NCBI RefSeq assembly: GCF_002931055.1
Contig: NZ_PSXX01000002.1
Location: forward strand, 434,001 to 498,000
Direction of reading: 5' to 3'
DNA: 64,000 bases
From: Pseudoclavibacter sp. AY1H1
GTDB taxonomy: Bacteria > Actinomycetota > Actinomycetes > Actinomycetales > Microbacteriaceae
Shown: piece after piece, positions 42,755 through 51,172 of the stretch
Numbering within the stretch: position 1 is the first letter of the stretch
Layout: every line of letters starts with the position of its first letter
Program-made: the position numbers and the translations under genes
Notes under the pieces: generated by a model
Databases searched by the model: none
The model's input: only the letters and a program-made list of their open reading frames with translations
What the model was told of the DNA's origin: nothing

Positions 42755-43801
42755 ATGACCTCAACCGCCATCAGCACGCAGATCCAGCTCGCCTCCCGCC
42801 CGAAGGGGTGGCCCAAGGAAACGGACTTCCGCACGGTGACGGTCGAGTACGCCGAGCTGCAGCCAGGTCAGGTGCGCGTCGAGAACCTCTTCCTCTCGGT
42901 CGATCCGTACATGCGCGGCCGCATGACCGACGCGCCGAGCTACGTCGCCCCCTACGCCCTGGGCGAGACGCTCACCGGCGGCGCGGTCGGCGTCGTGGTC
43001 GAGTCGGCCAGTGACGAGGTCCCGGTCGGGGCGCACGTGCTCCACGCATTCGGGTGGCGCGACATCGCCCAGGAGGACGCGGCGTCGTTCCGCGTCGTCG
43101 ACGAGATTCCCGGCGTCCCGCTGTCGCTCTACCTCTCGATGCTCGGCATGACCGGCCTCACCGCCTACGTCGGCCTCACCGCGATCGCGGGCCTCAAGGA
43201 GGGCGAGACGGTCTTCGTATCGGGTGCGGCGGGTGCCGTCGGCACCGCGGTCGGACAGATCGCCCGCAAGCTCGGCGCCGGCCGCATCATCGGCTCAGCG
43301 GGCTCCGACGAGAAGGTGGCCCTCCTCACGGAGAAGTACGGCTTCGACGCCGCCTTCAACTACAAGGAACGGCCCGTGCGGGAGCAGCTCGCGGAGGCGG
43401 CGCCAGACGGTATCGACGTGTACTTCGACAACGTGGGAGGCGACCACCTCGAGGCGGCCCTCGACGTCTTCAACCGGGGCGGCCGAGCGGCGCTGTGCGG
43501 TGCCATCTCGAGCTACAACGAGCGCGAGAAGCCAGCGGGTCCGGACAACATGGCCAACCTCATCAAGCAAGCCCTGCGGTTGGAGGGCTTCACTGTCGGA
43601 GGCTACGGCCACCTCGCCGGGGAGTTCCAGCCGCGGATGGTCGAGTGGCTGCGGGCGGGCGAGATCGCCTACGACGAGACGGTCGTCGTCGGCCTGGACA
43701 GCACCGTGCAGGCGTTCCTCGACATGATGCGCGGCGCCAACACGGGCAAGATGATCGTGGATCTCAGCGGCGAAGCGCGCGCTCGTGCCGTGTATGCATG
43801 A
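42755..43801 (+). CDS. NADP-dependent MDR-family oxidoreductase (CurA/leukotriene-B4-dehydrogenase-like)
   Basis: 348 residues from ATG 42755. GTG 42752 and TTG 42743 are in-frame alternatives; CAGAAT seven bases before the TTG could be a -10. It has the zinc-free MDR features: LFLSVDPYMRGRM near the N-terminus, the nucleotide loop VSGAAGAVGTAVGQIARKLG and IDVYFDNVGG. Relatives reduce alpha,beta-unsaturated carbonyls. Twin TetR operators lie just upstream, with site 2 over the likely -35, so it is probably induced by an electrophile or drug. Confidence 0.92.
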   Translation: MTSTAISTQIQLASRPKGWPKETDFRTVTVEYAELQPGQVRVENLFLSVDPYMRGRMTDAPSYVAPYALGETLTGGAVGVVVESASDEVPVGAHVLHAFGWRDIAQEDAASFRVVDEIPGVPLSLYLSMLGMTGLTAYVGLTAIAGLKEGETVFVSGAAGAVGTAVGQIARKLGAGRIIGSAGSDEKVALLTEKYGFDAAFNYKERPVREQLAEAAPDGIDVYFDNVGGDHLEAALDVFNRGGRAALCGAISSYNEREKPAGPDNMANLIKQALRLEGFTVGGYGHLAGEFQPRMVEWLRAGEIAYDETVVVGLDSTVQAFLDMMRGANTGKMIVDLSGEARARAVYA

Positions 43802-44057
43802 CGAGCCCCGGCACGAACAGAACGAGAATGACGGGAAGCATCGCGAAGAGCCCGATGACGTGCCACAGCTGACCGGCGGCGACGACGGCCAGGAGGGCCC
43901 CGCCCATGCGCAGCCAGCTCGCGAGCTTCGGCGTCCCCGGCGGGTCCTTGAAGATAGGCAGCCTGCGCCCGGCACCCGCCCGTCCGACAAGGAAGTGCGC
44001 CCAGGTCGTGAGCGCGAGGCTGAGCCCGAGCAGCACGGCACCGAGGATGAACATCAC
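43764..44057 (-). CDS. small membrane protein
   Basis: 97 residues from GTG 44055-44057, directly followed by ATG. TACAGT (44064-44069) six bases upstream marks a probable leaderless start. Three hydrophobic segments (~2-22, 42-62 and 66-86) surround a short basic loop. No family recognised. Its last 38 bases overlap the convergent oxidoreductase gene, so the transcripts are antisense to each other there. Confidence 0.65.
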   Translation of the reverse strand: MMFILGAVLLGLSLALTTWAHFLVGRAGAGRRLPIFKDPPGTPKLASWLRMGGALLAVVAAGQLWHVIGLFAMLPVILVLFVPGLVMHTRHERALRR

Positions 44058-44192
44058 GCTGCCACTGTAATCCAGCTTCACGTTACGGCCCACGACGGCG
44101 ACCCCGACACGGCCCACCACGCTCCCGGAGAATCGAGGCACGATGGATGCGGACGGCCCACCCGGGGCTGCCGGCGGCAAGGAGCACACCAC

Positions 44193-45605
44193 GTGAGCGA
44201 AGCAGCAGACCCGACCAGCGCACCCCGAGCAACAGGGGCGACCCGCGGAATCCGGGTGGGCGCATCTCCCACGACTCCCAGCAGCACCTACCTCGATCTC
44301 GTGGCCGCAGAGACCGCCATCGCCGCGGCCGCCGCGCCGCCCATCACCTCACCGCACGACGGAGCCTCCATCGAGGACACGTCAGCCATCCGCGCGGCCG
44401 CTGATTCCCTGCAGCCTGAGCTGGTCGAGCTCTCCCACCGCATCTTCGAATACGCCGAGGAGGGCTTCGAGGAGACGCAGAGCGTCGCCGACATCGCCGA
44501 ACTGCTCGCAGAGCACGGCATCACGGCACAGCTGGGAGCCTTCGGGCTCGACACGGCGCTCGTCGCGGAGCTCGTCGTCGGCGAAGCGAAACCAGATTCG
44601 ACGGAGGCGCCGACGGTCGCGATCCTCGCCGAGTACGACGCCCTGCCCGGCGTCGGGCACGGCTGCGGGCACAACATCATCGCCGCCTCCGCTGTCGGCG
44701 CCTTCCTCTCGCTCGTCGAGGCGAGCCGCCGCCACGAACTCCCCGCGGGCCGGATCGTGCTCTACGGCACGCCCGCGGAAGAGGGCGGCAACGGGAAGGA
44801 GATCATGGCGAGGGCCGGCGCATTCGACGACGTCGACGCCGCCATCATGATCCACCCGTTCGGCTACGACGTCACCGACCAGCCATTCATCGGGCGACGC
44901 ATCCTGCGTGTGCGCTACTACGGCGTCCCGGCACACGCCTCAGCCTCGCCGTTCCAGGGCCGGAACGCGCTCGACGCCGCCAACCTCAACTACCAGGCCA
45001 CGGGCCTCATCCGGCAGCACCTCTACCCCGGCGACCGCATCCACGGCGTCATCCTCGACGGCGGGCAGCGCCCCAACGTCGTGCCGGAGTTCGCGGAGCT
45101 CGAGTACTACGTCCGCTCGAACGCGGCGGAGACCTTGAAGGAGCTGAGCCTGCGCCTCGAGGACATCGCCAACGGCATCGCCCTCGCGACCGGCACGGGC
45201 GTCGAGGTCGAGTGGGACCCGCAGCCGTTCACGATGCCGCTGCGCTACAACACGCCCCTCTCCGAGCGGTGGGCGGTACACCAGGAGGCGCGGGGCCGAC
45301 GCGTCCTCACGAAGGCGTCCGTGCCATCGCACCTCGCCGCCTCCACCGATTTCGGCAACGTGAGCGTTCGCGTGCCGGGCATCCACCCCGTCATCGCCAT
45401 CAGCCCACCGGATGTGAGCCTGCACACACGTGAGTTCGCTCAGTACGCGACCAGCGACGCCGCGAGCACGGCCATCGCCGATGCGAGCACCGGCCTCGCA
45501 CTCGTGGCCGCCGATTTCCTCGCCGACTCCAACCTCCGTGCCGCCGCACGCGCCGACTTCGACGCGGCCGGCGGCGCACTCGATGTCGAAGGGTTCTTCT
45601 CATGA
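44193..45605 (+). CDS. M20 family amidohydrolase/peptidase (AbgA/PM20D2-like)
   Basis: 470 residues from GTG behind AAGGAG. The metal-site motif AEYDALPGVGHGCGHN is near 150-165 and GTPAEEGGNGK near 192-202. A lid domain follows, with VPAHASASPFQGRNALDA. This is the M20 group that hydrolyses aminoacyl or small-peptide amides such as p-aminobenzoyl-glutamate and related dipeptides. The first ~60 residues are an unconserved Ala/Ser/Thr stretch. Its stop overlaps the ATP-grasp ligase start (ATGA), so the pair is co-translated. Confidence 0.9.
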   Translation: MSEAADPTSAPRATGATRGIRVGASPTTPSSTYLDLVAAETAIAAAAAPPITSPHDGASIEDTSAIRAAADSLQPELVELSHRIFEYAEEGFEETQSVADIAELLAEHGITAQLGAFGLDTALVAELVVGEAKPDSTEAPTVAILAEYDALPGVGHGCGHNIIAASAVGAFLSLVEASRRHELPAGRIVLYGTPAEEGGNGKEIMARAGAFDDVDAAIMIHPFGYDVTDQPFIGRRILRVRYYGVPAHASASPFQGRNALDAANLNYQATGLIRQHLYPGDRIHGVILDGGQRPNVVPEFAELEYYVRSNAAETLKELSLRLEDIANGIALATGTGVEVEWDPQPFTMPLRYNTPLSERWAVHQEARGRRVLTKASVPSHLAASTDFGNVSVRVPGIHPVIAISPPDVSLHTREFAQYATSDAASTAIADASTGLALVAADFLADSNLRAAARADFDAAGGALDVEGFFS

Positions 45606-46606
45606 GCGCATCCTCCTCCCCCCAGCCCGCAGCTGCTGGCCCTGTCGTCTACGCCCTGCACGAGAACCCCGAATGGTGGCCGCCGTTCCAGGCCGCCTTC
45701 GACGCGGCCGGTGTCCCGGTCGTCGAGTGGCGGCTCGTCGAGGGCGTGCTCGACATCGACGCGCTCCCGCCAGAGGGCATCTTCTGGTCCCGCATCAGCG
45801 CCTCGTCGCACACCCGAGACCACGCACTCTCGAAGGACTACGCACGCTCGGTGCTCAACTGGGTGGAGGCTGCCGGCCGGCGCACCGTCAACGGCCGGCG
45901 GGCCATCGAGCTCGAGGTCAGCAAGGTCGACCAGCTGACGCTGCTGCGCCGCGCCGGCATCGACACGCCCCGCACGGTCGCCGTCATCGGCAAGCAGGGA
46001 CTGCGGGACGCGGCGAGGGAGTTCCCGACACCCTTCATCACGAAGCACAACCAGGGCGGCAAGGGCCTCGGTGTGCGCCGCTTCGACGCGTTCGCCGACT
46101 TCGAGAGCTACCTCGACTCCCCCGAGTTCGAGGAGCCGCTCGACGGCATCACCCTCCTGCAGGAGTACCTGCGACCGGCAGGCGGGTTCATCACCCGCGT
46201 CGAGATCGTCGGCGGCGAGCACATCTACTCGATCGCGGCAGACACCATCCACGGCGGGTTCCAGCTCTGCCCGGCGGATGCCTGCGCGATCGACCCAGAC
46301 ACTGGGCGCCCGGTCGTGCCCCCAGGTGCTGAGCTCGCGCCAGAGCCAGGCACCTCGATCTTCTCGCTCCGACAGGGCGGGCACGACGAGCTCGTCGAGC
46401 GCCTCATCGCGTTCACGAAGGAGATCGGCCTCGAGATCGCCGGCATCGAGTTCATCGAGACCGAGGACGGCCGTCAGGTGGTGTACGACATCAACACGAA
46501 CACCAACTACAACGCCGACGTCGAGCGCGTCGCCGAAAGATCCGGGCCGGGCGCGATCGCCGCCCTCCTCGGGCGCATCCTCCGCGAGACCTACCCGAAC
46601 TCGTAG
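45602..46606 (+). CDS. ATP-grasp ligase (RimK-like)
   Basis: 334 residues. The ATP-grasp parts are visible: FITKHNQGGKGLGVRRFDAF (nucleotide-binding loop, ~141-160), LLQEYLRPAGGFITRVEIVGG, and the metal-binding end IAGIEFIETEDGRQVVYDINTNTNYN (quoted in part; the EF and D-N-T-N residues bind Mg). Such enzymes join a carboxylate to an amine through an acyl-phosphate. Pairing with an M20 hydrolase suggests making and breaking of the same kind of peptide bond. The substrate is unknown. Confidence 0.88.
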   Translation: MSASSSPQPAAAGPVVYALHENPEWWPPFQAAFDAAGVPVVEWRLVEGVLDIDALPPEGIFWSRISASSHTRDHALSKDYARSVLNWVEAAGRRTVNGRRAIELEVSKVDQLTLLRRAGIDTPRTVAVIGKQGLRDAAREFPTPFITKHNQGGKGLGVRRFDAFADFESYLDSPEFEEPLDGITLLQEYLRPAGGFITRVEIVGGEHIYSIAADTIHGGFQLCPADACAIDPDTGRPVVPPGAELAPEPGTSIFSLRQGGHDELVERLIAFTKEIGLEIAGIEFIETEDGRQVVYDINTNTNYNADVERVAERSGPGAIAALLGRILRETYPNS

Positions 46607-46639
46607 TCGAACGCAGCGTCGAGCACGCAGCCGGACAGC

Positions 46640-46682
46640 GAAGAGGTGGGCGTCGGAGTTCAACTCCGACGCCCACCTCTTC
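46640..46682. terminator. bidirectional terminator
   Basis: A perfect 19-bp stem (GAAGAGGTGGGCGTCGGAG / CTCCGACGCCCACCTCTTC) with a five-base loop TTCAA, between the convergent ATP-grasp and monooxygenase genes. It is the longest perfect stem in the window. Confidence 0.9.
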
Positions 46683-46701
46683 TCCTCGGGCGGATTCCGG
46701 G

Positions 46702-48069
46702 TCAGTACGCGAAGGCCGAAGGTGCGCGCGTTCCTCGCTCGGGCACGGGGATGCCGAGGTTCTCCCGCAGCGTCGTCCCCGTGTACTCCTCGCGAAGCGA
46801 GCCGCGCTCCTGGAGGATCGGCACGACGTGGTCCACGAACTCGTCGATGCCGCCGGGCGTGAGATGCGAGCCGATGACCAGCCCGTCCGAGCCCTCGTTC
46901 TGCACGAAGTCGTCGATCTCCTCGGCGACCTGGGACGCCGTTCCGACGTACCGCACACCGCCGAGCTCGTGGCGCGCGAACTCGCGGATGCTCCAGCCGT
47001 TCTCCGCCGCCTTCTCGCGCCACTTGCGCACGGTCGCGAGGCGGTCGCCATAGGTGAAGGCGCGGCCCTCGATGATCGGCGCGCTCTCCCCATCCGGGTC
47101 GGAGTCGGGCAGCGGACCATCGAAGTCGATCTCCGAGAAGTCCCGGTTCCAGACCTGCTCGAGGCGCACCTGGATCGTGCGCGGGCTCAGCTGCTGCTCC
47201 GTCACCCAGCGCGCCTTCTCCTGCGCCTCCTCGTGGGTGTCGCCGAGCACGAAGCTCGACTGCGGGAGGATCTTGAGGTCGTCCCGGTTGCGGCCGAAGC
47301 CCTCGACCCGACCCTTGATGTCGGCGTAGAAGTCTCGTGCCTCCTCGAGGCGCGAGTACGGGGAGAAGATGACGTCGGCGTTGGCGGCCGCGAAGTCGCG
47401 ACCCTGCGGCGAGATGCCTGCCTGCACGATGATCGGCCTGCCCTGCGGACTGCGGGGAACCGTGAAGCGACCGCTGATGTCGAACTGACTCGTCGAGACG
47501 TCGAAGCGTCCCTCCTCGGCGGAGTCCAGGAACTGGCCAGACTTCTTGTCGGCGACGATCGCATCCGCCGACCAGGAATCCCACAGCTCCCTGACCGTGT
47601 TGACCGTCTGCTCTGCCCGCTCGTAGCGCTCGGCGTGAGGGAGGAAGCCGCCGCGTCGGAAGTTGGCACCGGTGAACGCGTCGAACGATGTGACCACGTT
47701 CCAGCCCGCCCGCCCGCCGGACAGATGATCGAGGCTGGCGAACTGGCGCGCGAGCTCGAACGGCTCGTTGAAGGTGGCGTTGATCGTGCCCACGAGCCCG
47801 ATGTGCTCGGTGACCGCGGCGATGGCGGCAAGCACGGGAATGGTATCGGGGCGCCCCGCGATGTCGTGGTCGAAGATCTCGCCGCGCCGCGAGCGCAGCG
47901 CGAGCCCCTCGGCGAGGAAGAAGTAGTCGAACTTCCCGGCCTCGGCCTTCTGGGCGGCGTGCTTGAACGTCGAGAACTCGATCTGGCTCCCGGCATCCGG
48001 GTGCTCCCAGAGGGTGTGCTCGTTGACTCCGCCGACGTAGGCGGCGAGGATGATCTGCTTCTTGGTCAC
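46702..48069 (-). CDS. NtaA/SnaA/DszA-family FMN-dependent monooxygenase
   Basis: 455 residues from GTG behind AGGAG. It has the bacterial-luciferase-like barrel with the subfamily motif FASLDHLSGGRAGWNVVTS (near 109-127) and NFRRGGFLPHAERYERA. Members use FMNH2 from a separate reductase to oxidise nitrilotriacetate, dibenzothiophene sulfone, pristinamycin and similar molecules. The substrate here is unknown. It is second in a two-gene operon with another LLM-class monooxygenase, 24 bases downstream of it. Confidence 0.92.
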   Translation of the reverse strand: MTKKQIILAAYVGGVNEHTLWEHPDAGSQIEFSTFKHAAQKAEAGKFDYFFLAEGLALRSRRGEIFDHDIAGRPDTIPVLAAIAAVTEHIGLVGTINATFNEPFELARQFASLDHLSGGRAGWNVVTSFDAFTGANFRRGGFLPHAERYERAEQTVNTVRELWDSWSADAIVADKKSGQFLDSAEEGRFDVSTSQFDISGRFTVPRSPQGRPIIVQAGISPQGRDFAAANADVIFSPYSRLEEARDFYADIKGRVEGFGRNRDDLKILPQSSFVLGDTHEEAQEKARWVTEQQLSPRTIQVRLEQVWNRDFSEIDFDGPLPDSDPDGESAPIIEGRAFTYGDRLATVRKWREKAAENGWSIREFARHELGGVRYVGTASQVAEEIDDFVQNEGSDGLVIGSHLTPGGIDEFVDHVVPILQERGSLREEYTGTTLRENLGIPVPERGTRAPSAFAY

Positions 48070-48093
48070 GATGATCTCCTGATCGAGTCGGGC

Positions 48094-49287
48094 CTAGACG
48101 GCGGCGTAGCGGTTCGGGACGGTGGTCGGCAGGCCGAGGAGGCCCCGCAGGGAACGCGCTTCGTAGCGCTCCCGGAAGAGCCCCTTCTGCTGGAGGAGGG
48201 GAACGACGTCGGCGACGATGCGGGGAAGATCGTCCGTCACGACCCCGGGGTGCAGGCGGAAGCCGTCGTAGCCGAGCGCCGAGAGCGTCTCGAAGTGCTC
48301 GACGAGCTCGGAGGCCGAACCGGCGAACACCGCGGGCGGCTGCTCCAGCGTGCGGCCCTTCGCGTCGAGGCGAGCGAGACGAGCAGCCCCGGTCTCCTCG
48401 GGCCCGTCGAGAAATACCGCCACGTCGACGTAGACGGAGAGCGGCTCGCCGGCACGGCCCACGTTCTGCTCGGCGGCCCGCACCTCCGACAGGATGCTCA
48501 CGGCCGAGGCGACATCCGACGGGGTGACGAAGAGCAGATCGGAGCTCGCGGCGGCGAACTCGTACGGCACCTGGGCGTGCCCGAGGGAGGCGACCACGGG
48601 CTGCCCCTGCGGCGGCCGCGGCGTGATCGACGGACCACGCACGCTGAACCATCTGCCCTCGAACTCGACGCGGTGCACCTTCGCGGCGTCGAGGAAGCGG
48701 TCCGTGGAGGCGTCGCGGATCTCCGCGTCGTCCTCCCAGCTGTCCCAGAGCCTGCGCACGACCTCCACGAAGTCGTTGGCCTCGGCGAAGAGGTCGCCGA
48801 TGTCCGCGGTCGAAGCACGCTCGAGGGTCTCCAGGAACTCCGCCGGGTCGCGGCGCCCGAAGTGCGTGTGGTCCGACCCGATCGAGAGTCGAGCCTGCCA
48901 GCCGGCGCGGCCCTCGCTCGTGTAGTCGAGCGTCGCGACAGCCTTGGAGACGTGGAAGGGCTCGGTGTGCGTGGTCGTGACCGTCGGGATGAGACCGATG
49001 CTGTGGGTCACGGGGGCTACCCGCGAGGCGATGAGCAGCGCATCCAGTCGTCCCCGGACCTCGTCGGTGCGATCGTCGTCGTGCAGCCGCTCGGACGACT
49101 GCAGCGCCAGCGAGTCCTCGATGGTCGCGAAGTCGAGGAGCCCCTGCTCGGCGAGCTGGACGAGCCCCACCCAGTAGTCGGGCGTGAAGAGCTCGTCCGG
49201 ACGGGCGCTCGGCTCCCGCCAGGCGGCCGGGTGGATGCCGGCGCCATCGAGTGCGACGCCGAGGTGGATTCGGTGTGGGTTCGTCAT
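48094..49287 (-). CDS. LLM-class flavin-dependent monooxygenase
   Basis: 397 residues. IHLGVALDGAGIHPAAWR starts the barrel, and HVSKAVATLDYTSEGRAGWQARLS is the equivalent of the subfamily's SGGR-GWN motif (quoted in part). It resembles the SsuD/NtaA group. Likely an FMNH2-dependent C-S, C-N or Baeyer-Villiger oxidation. The ATG follows TAGCGT by six bases without a ribosome binding site (leaderless). It is first gene of the operon; a GTGGCGCCAC palindrome lies just upstream. Confidence 0.9.
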   Translation of the reverse strand: MTNPHRIHLGVALDGAGIHPAAWREPSARPDELFTPDYWVGLVQLAEQGLLDFATIEDSLALQSSERLHDDDRTDEVRGRLDALLIASRVAPVTHSIGLIPTVTTTHTEPFHVSKAVATLDYTSEGRAGWQARLSIGSDHTHFGRRDPAEFLETLERASTADIGDLFAEANDFVEVVRRLWDSWEDDAEIRDASTDRFLDAAKVHRVEFEGRWFSVRGPSITPRPPQGQPVVASLGHAQVPYEFAAASSDLLFVTPSDVASAVSILSEVRAAEQNVGRAGEPLSVYVDVAVFLDGPEETGAARLARLDAKGRTLEQPPAVFAGSASELVEHFETLSALGYDGFRLHPGVVTDDLPRIVADVVPLLQQKGLFRERYEARSLRGLLGLPTTVPNRYAAV

Positions 49288-49293
49288 GATCTG

Positions 49294-49310
49294 ACGCTAG
49301 GTGGCGCCAC
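49294..49310 (-). promoter_or_regulatory. leaderless -10 box and 10-bp palindrome
   Basis: On the minus strand TAGCGT (49294-49299) ends six bases before the monooxygenase ATG. One base further upstream is the perfect palindrome GTGGCGCCAC (49301-49310), a candidate operator inside the promoter spacer. Confidence 0.4.
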
Positions 49311-49408
49311 GCGGCGAGGCCACGGCACCTGACGCGCCCCGTTACGCGTCGCAACGTGGCGACATGTTCGTGGAGGCTCCTCGCACCGACGTCGAGCATC
49401 ATCGGGGC

Positions 49409-49750
49409 ATGGCTATCAAGGGCGTACTTGCGCAGATCACCGTGTCCGACCTGGCTCAGGCTACGGAATATTACGGCAGGCTCTTCGGGCGCGGCCCCGA
49501 CGAGAATCCGATGCCGGGCCTTCTGGAGTGGCACTTCACAAGCGAGGCCGGCCTGCAGCTCTGGGCCGACTCGAGCCGCTCGGGCAGATCCACGGTGGTG
49601 TTCACCGAGGACGACCTCGCCGGTGTCGCCGAACGGCTCGACGCGGCCAGGATCGAGCACGGTGGAATCGAAGACGCCACTCACTTCCAGATCCTCCAGG
49701 TGCTCGACCCGGAAGGCAATCACGTGGTCTTCACGAGCGCAGGAAGCTAG
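49409..49750 (+). CDS. VOC (glyoxalase/bleomycin-resistance) family protein
   Basis: 113 residues from ATG 49409 (MAIKGVLAQITVSDLAQATEYY; quoted in part). One vicinal-oxygen-chelate domain with two beta-alpha-beta-beta-beta halves, ending DPEGNHVVF. Only some of the usual metal ligands are obvious, so it may bind rather than convert its ligand. Divergent from the monooxygenase pair and only 33 bases before the riboswitch, so read-through into the thiamine operon is possible. Confidence 0.85.
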   Translation: MAIKGVLAQITVSDLAQATEYYGRLFGRGPDENPMPGLLEWHFTSEAGLQLWADSSRSGRSTVVFTEDDLAGVAERLDAARIEHGGIEDATHFQILQVLDPEGNHVVFTSAGS

Positions 49751-49769
49751 GCGCGGACGGCGCCGGGGC

Positions 49770-49775
49770 TACAGT
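49770..49775 (+). promoter_or_regulatory. -10 box for the TPP-riboswitch transcript
   Basis: TACAGT ends eight bases before the first paired base of the riboswitch, matching the expected start of the aptamer transcript. The -35 is weak. Confidence 0.45.
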
Positions 49776-49783
49776 GTGGCCGT

Positions 49784-49883
49784 GCACGGGAGCCCGATGA
49801 GTCGGGCTGAGAGGGAGTACTCGAACTCCGACCGTTGAACCTGATCTGGGTAATGCCAGCGAAGGGAGTCAACTCACCCGTGC
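49784..49883 (+). ncRNA. TPP (THI-box) riboswitch
   Basis: All conserved parts are present. P1 arms are GCACGGG (49784-49790) and CCCGTGC (49877-49883). The pyrimidine-sensing CTGAGAGGGA follows a GCCCGA/TCGGGC stem. Then come ACCGTTGAACCTGATCTGG and GTAATGCCAGCGAAGGGAG, the family's most conserved stretch. It should sense thiamine pyrophosphate and switch off ykoFEDC and the following monooxygenase. Since only 27 bases separate it from ATG 49911 and no terminator stem or T-run is seen, translational control by hiding GGAAGG is likely. Confidence 0.97.
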
Positions 49884-49910
49884 CGTCACGCTCCGACGGA
49901 AGGCACGCAC

Positions 49911-50585
49911 ATGGAAACCATCACCCAGGACCCGCTCGCATTCGGGGTGGGCGCACGAGTCACCGTCTCGGTCATGTCCGACCGCTACGTCGACGTGATC
50001 CTCGCCGCACTCGACGCCGCCGACTCTTCCGGCCTCGTGCTCGAGACGGGCGACGTGAGCACCTACGCGGGCGGCGACGAGCAGTCACTGCTGCGCTGGC
50101 TCACCGACCTCTCGCAGCACATCGCGGCGACGGGACTGCACGCCTCCATCCAGGTGCTGCTGTCTCGCGGCTGCCCCGGCGAGGCCGTCTGCGATCTGCC
50201 GGGAGGCGCCGGCCCCAGGCGAGTGGACGCGCCCCGCGGACGGAGGTCTGGGAGCTTCGCGAGCGCGGAGTGGGCGCTCTACCCCCTCGAGGATGCGGGC
50301 TCGGCAGAGCGGACGCCCGACCACATGCGCGAGATCTACGCGGCCATCGAGACGGCGAAGGCGAGCGGCACGTTCGTGGCCTCCGAGCATTTCGTGACGA
50401 AGCTCAGCGGCGACCTCGGGCGCGTGCTCGAGACGGTCGCGGTCGCTTGGGCGGGGGTCGGGGCGCACGTGCAGCACGTGACGAGCCACCTCACGATCTC
50501 GCTGAACAGCCCCAGCCACGCAAGCGGCCAGGCAGACACAGCAGTTGACTCGGCAATCGACTCGGGAGCCGAGGCTCGCGCATGA
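49911..50585 (+). CDS. ykoF: YkoF-like thiamine/HMP-binding protein
   Basis: 224 residues with two tandem ferredoxin-like YkoF halves: VGARVTVSVMSDRYVDVILAAL at the start (quoted in part) and ASEHFVTKLSGDLGRVLETV later. Bacillus YkoF binds thiamine. Here it is first under the TPP riboswitch. The C-terminal ~25 residues are a polar tail. The TGA stop overlaps the ykoE ATG (ATGA). Confidence 0.9.
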   Translation: METITQDPLAFGVGARVTVSVMSDRYVDVILAALDAADSSGLVLETGDVSTYAGGDEQSLLRWLTDLSQHIAATGLHASIQVLLSRGCPGEAVCDLPGGAGPRRVDAPRGRRSGSFASAEWALYPLEDAGSAERTPDHMREIYAAIETAKASGTFVASEHFVTKLSGDLGRVLETVAVAWAGVGAHVQHVTSHLTISLNSPSHASGQADTAVDSAIDSGAEARA

Positions 50586-51172
50586 GCCTCAAGCTGCGGG
50601 ACATCGTGCTCATGGTCGTGCTCGGCACGGTCTTCGGCTTCCTGTACTGGGCGCTCGTGCAGGCGTGGACTGCGCTCTCCATCGCGATGGGGCCAGCTGG
50701 CGACCTCGCCCAGCACTTCCTCTTCGGCGGCTGGCTACTCGTCGCGCCCATCGCGATCGCCATCATCCGCCGGCCGTTCGTCGGCGTCATCGCGGAGGTG
50801 CTCGCCTCCGTCATCGAGGTCGTGTTCCTCGGCTCGGCCGTCGGCCCCCTGCTCTTCGTCGCCGCCGCCATCCAGGGCGTCGGCAGCGAGCTGCCGTTCG
50901 CGCTCGGCCGGTACCGGAAGTACGGGTGGCTGCGGTATGCGATCTCCGGCGCGCTCGGCGCGGGCCTCGTGTTCTTCTACTCGGCGTTCCGCTCGGGCTG
51001 GTACGGCCAGGAGATCCTGTTCCTGCGCTTCGGCATCCAGCTCGCCTCTGGCATCATCCTCGGCGGCCTGCTCGCGAAGCTCATCGTCGATTCGCTCGTG
51101 CGCACCGGCGTGCTCGACAACTTCGCGATCGTGCAGGACTCGAAGCCGCTCGCCGTTCGCCGTGCGGTCTGA
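50582..51172 (+). CDS. ykoE: ECF transporter S component for thiamine precursor (YkoE)
   Basis: 196 residues with about six membrane helices (starts SLKLRDIVLMVVLGTVFGFLYW; quoted in part, with GIILGGLLAKLIVDSLVRTGVL near the end). It is the substrate-binding membrane subunit of the YkoEDC transporter, thought to import hydroxymethylpyrimidine or a similar thiamine precursor. The gene overlaps ykoF by 4 bases and ykoD by 11. Confidence 0.92.
   Translation: MSLKLRDIVLMVVLGTVFGFLYWALVQAWTALSIAMGPAGDLAQHFLFGGWLLVAPIAIAIIRRPFVGVIAEVLASVIEVVFLGSAVGPLLFVAAAIQGVGSELPFALGRYRKYGWLRYAISGALGAGLVFFYSAFRSGWYGQEILFLRFGIQLASGIILGGLLAKLIVDSLVRTGVLDNFAIVQDSKPLAVRRAV

Noticed and set aside
45440-49723. A 1427-codon minus-strand open frame spanning several genes
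   Set aside because: It runs out of phase across two clear monooxygenase genes, a VOC gene and the terminator at 46640-46682; the translation is Arg-rich and unlike any protein.
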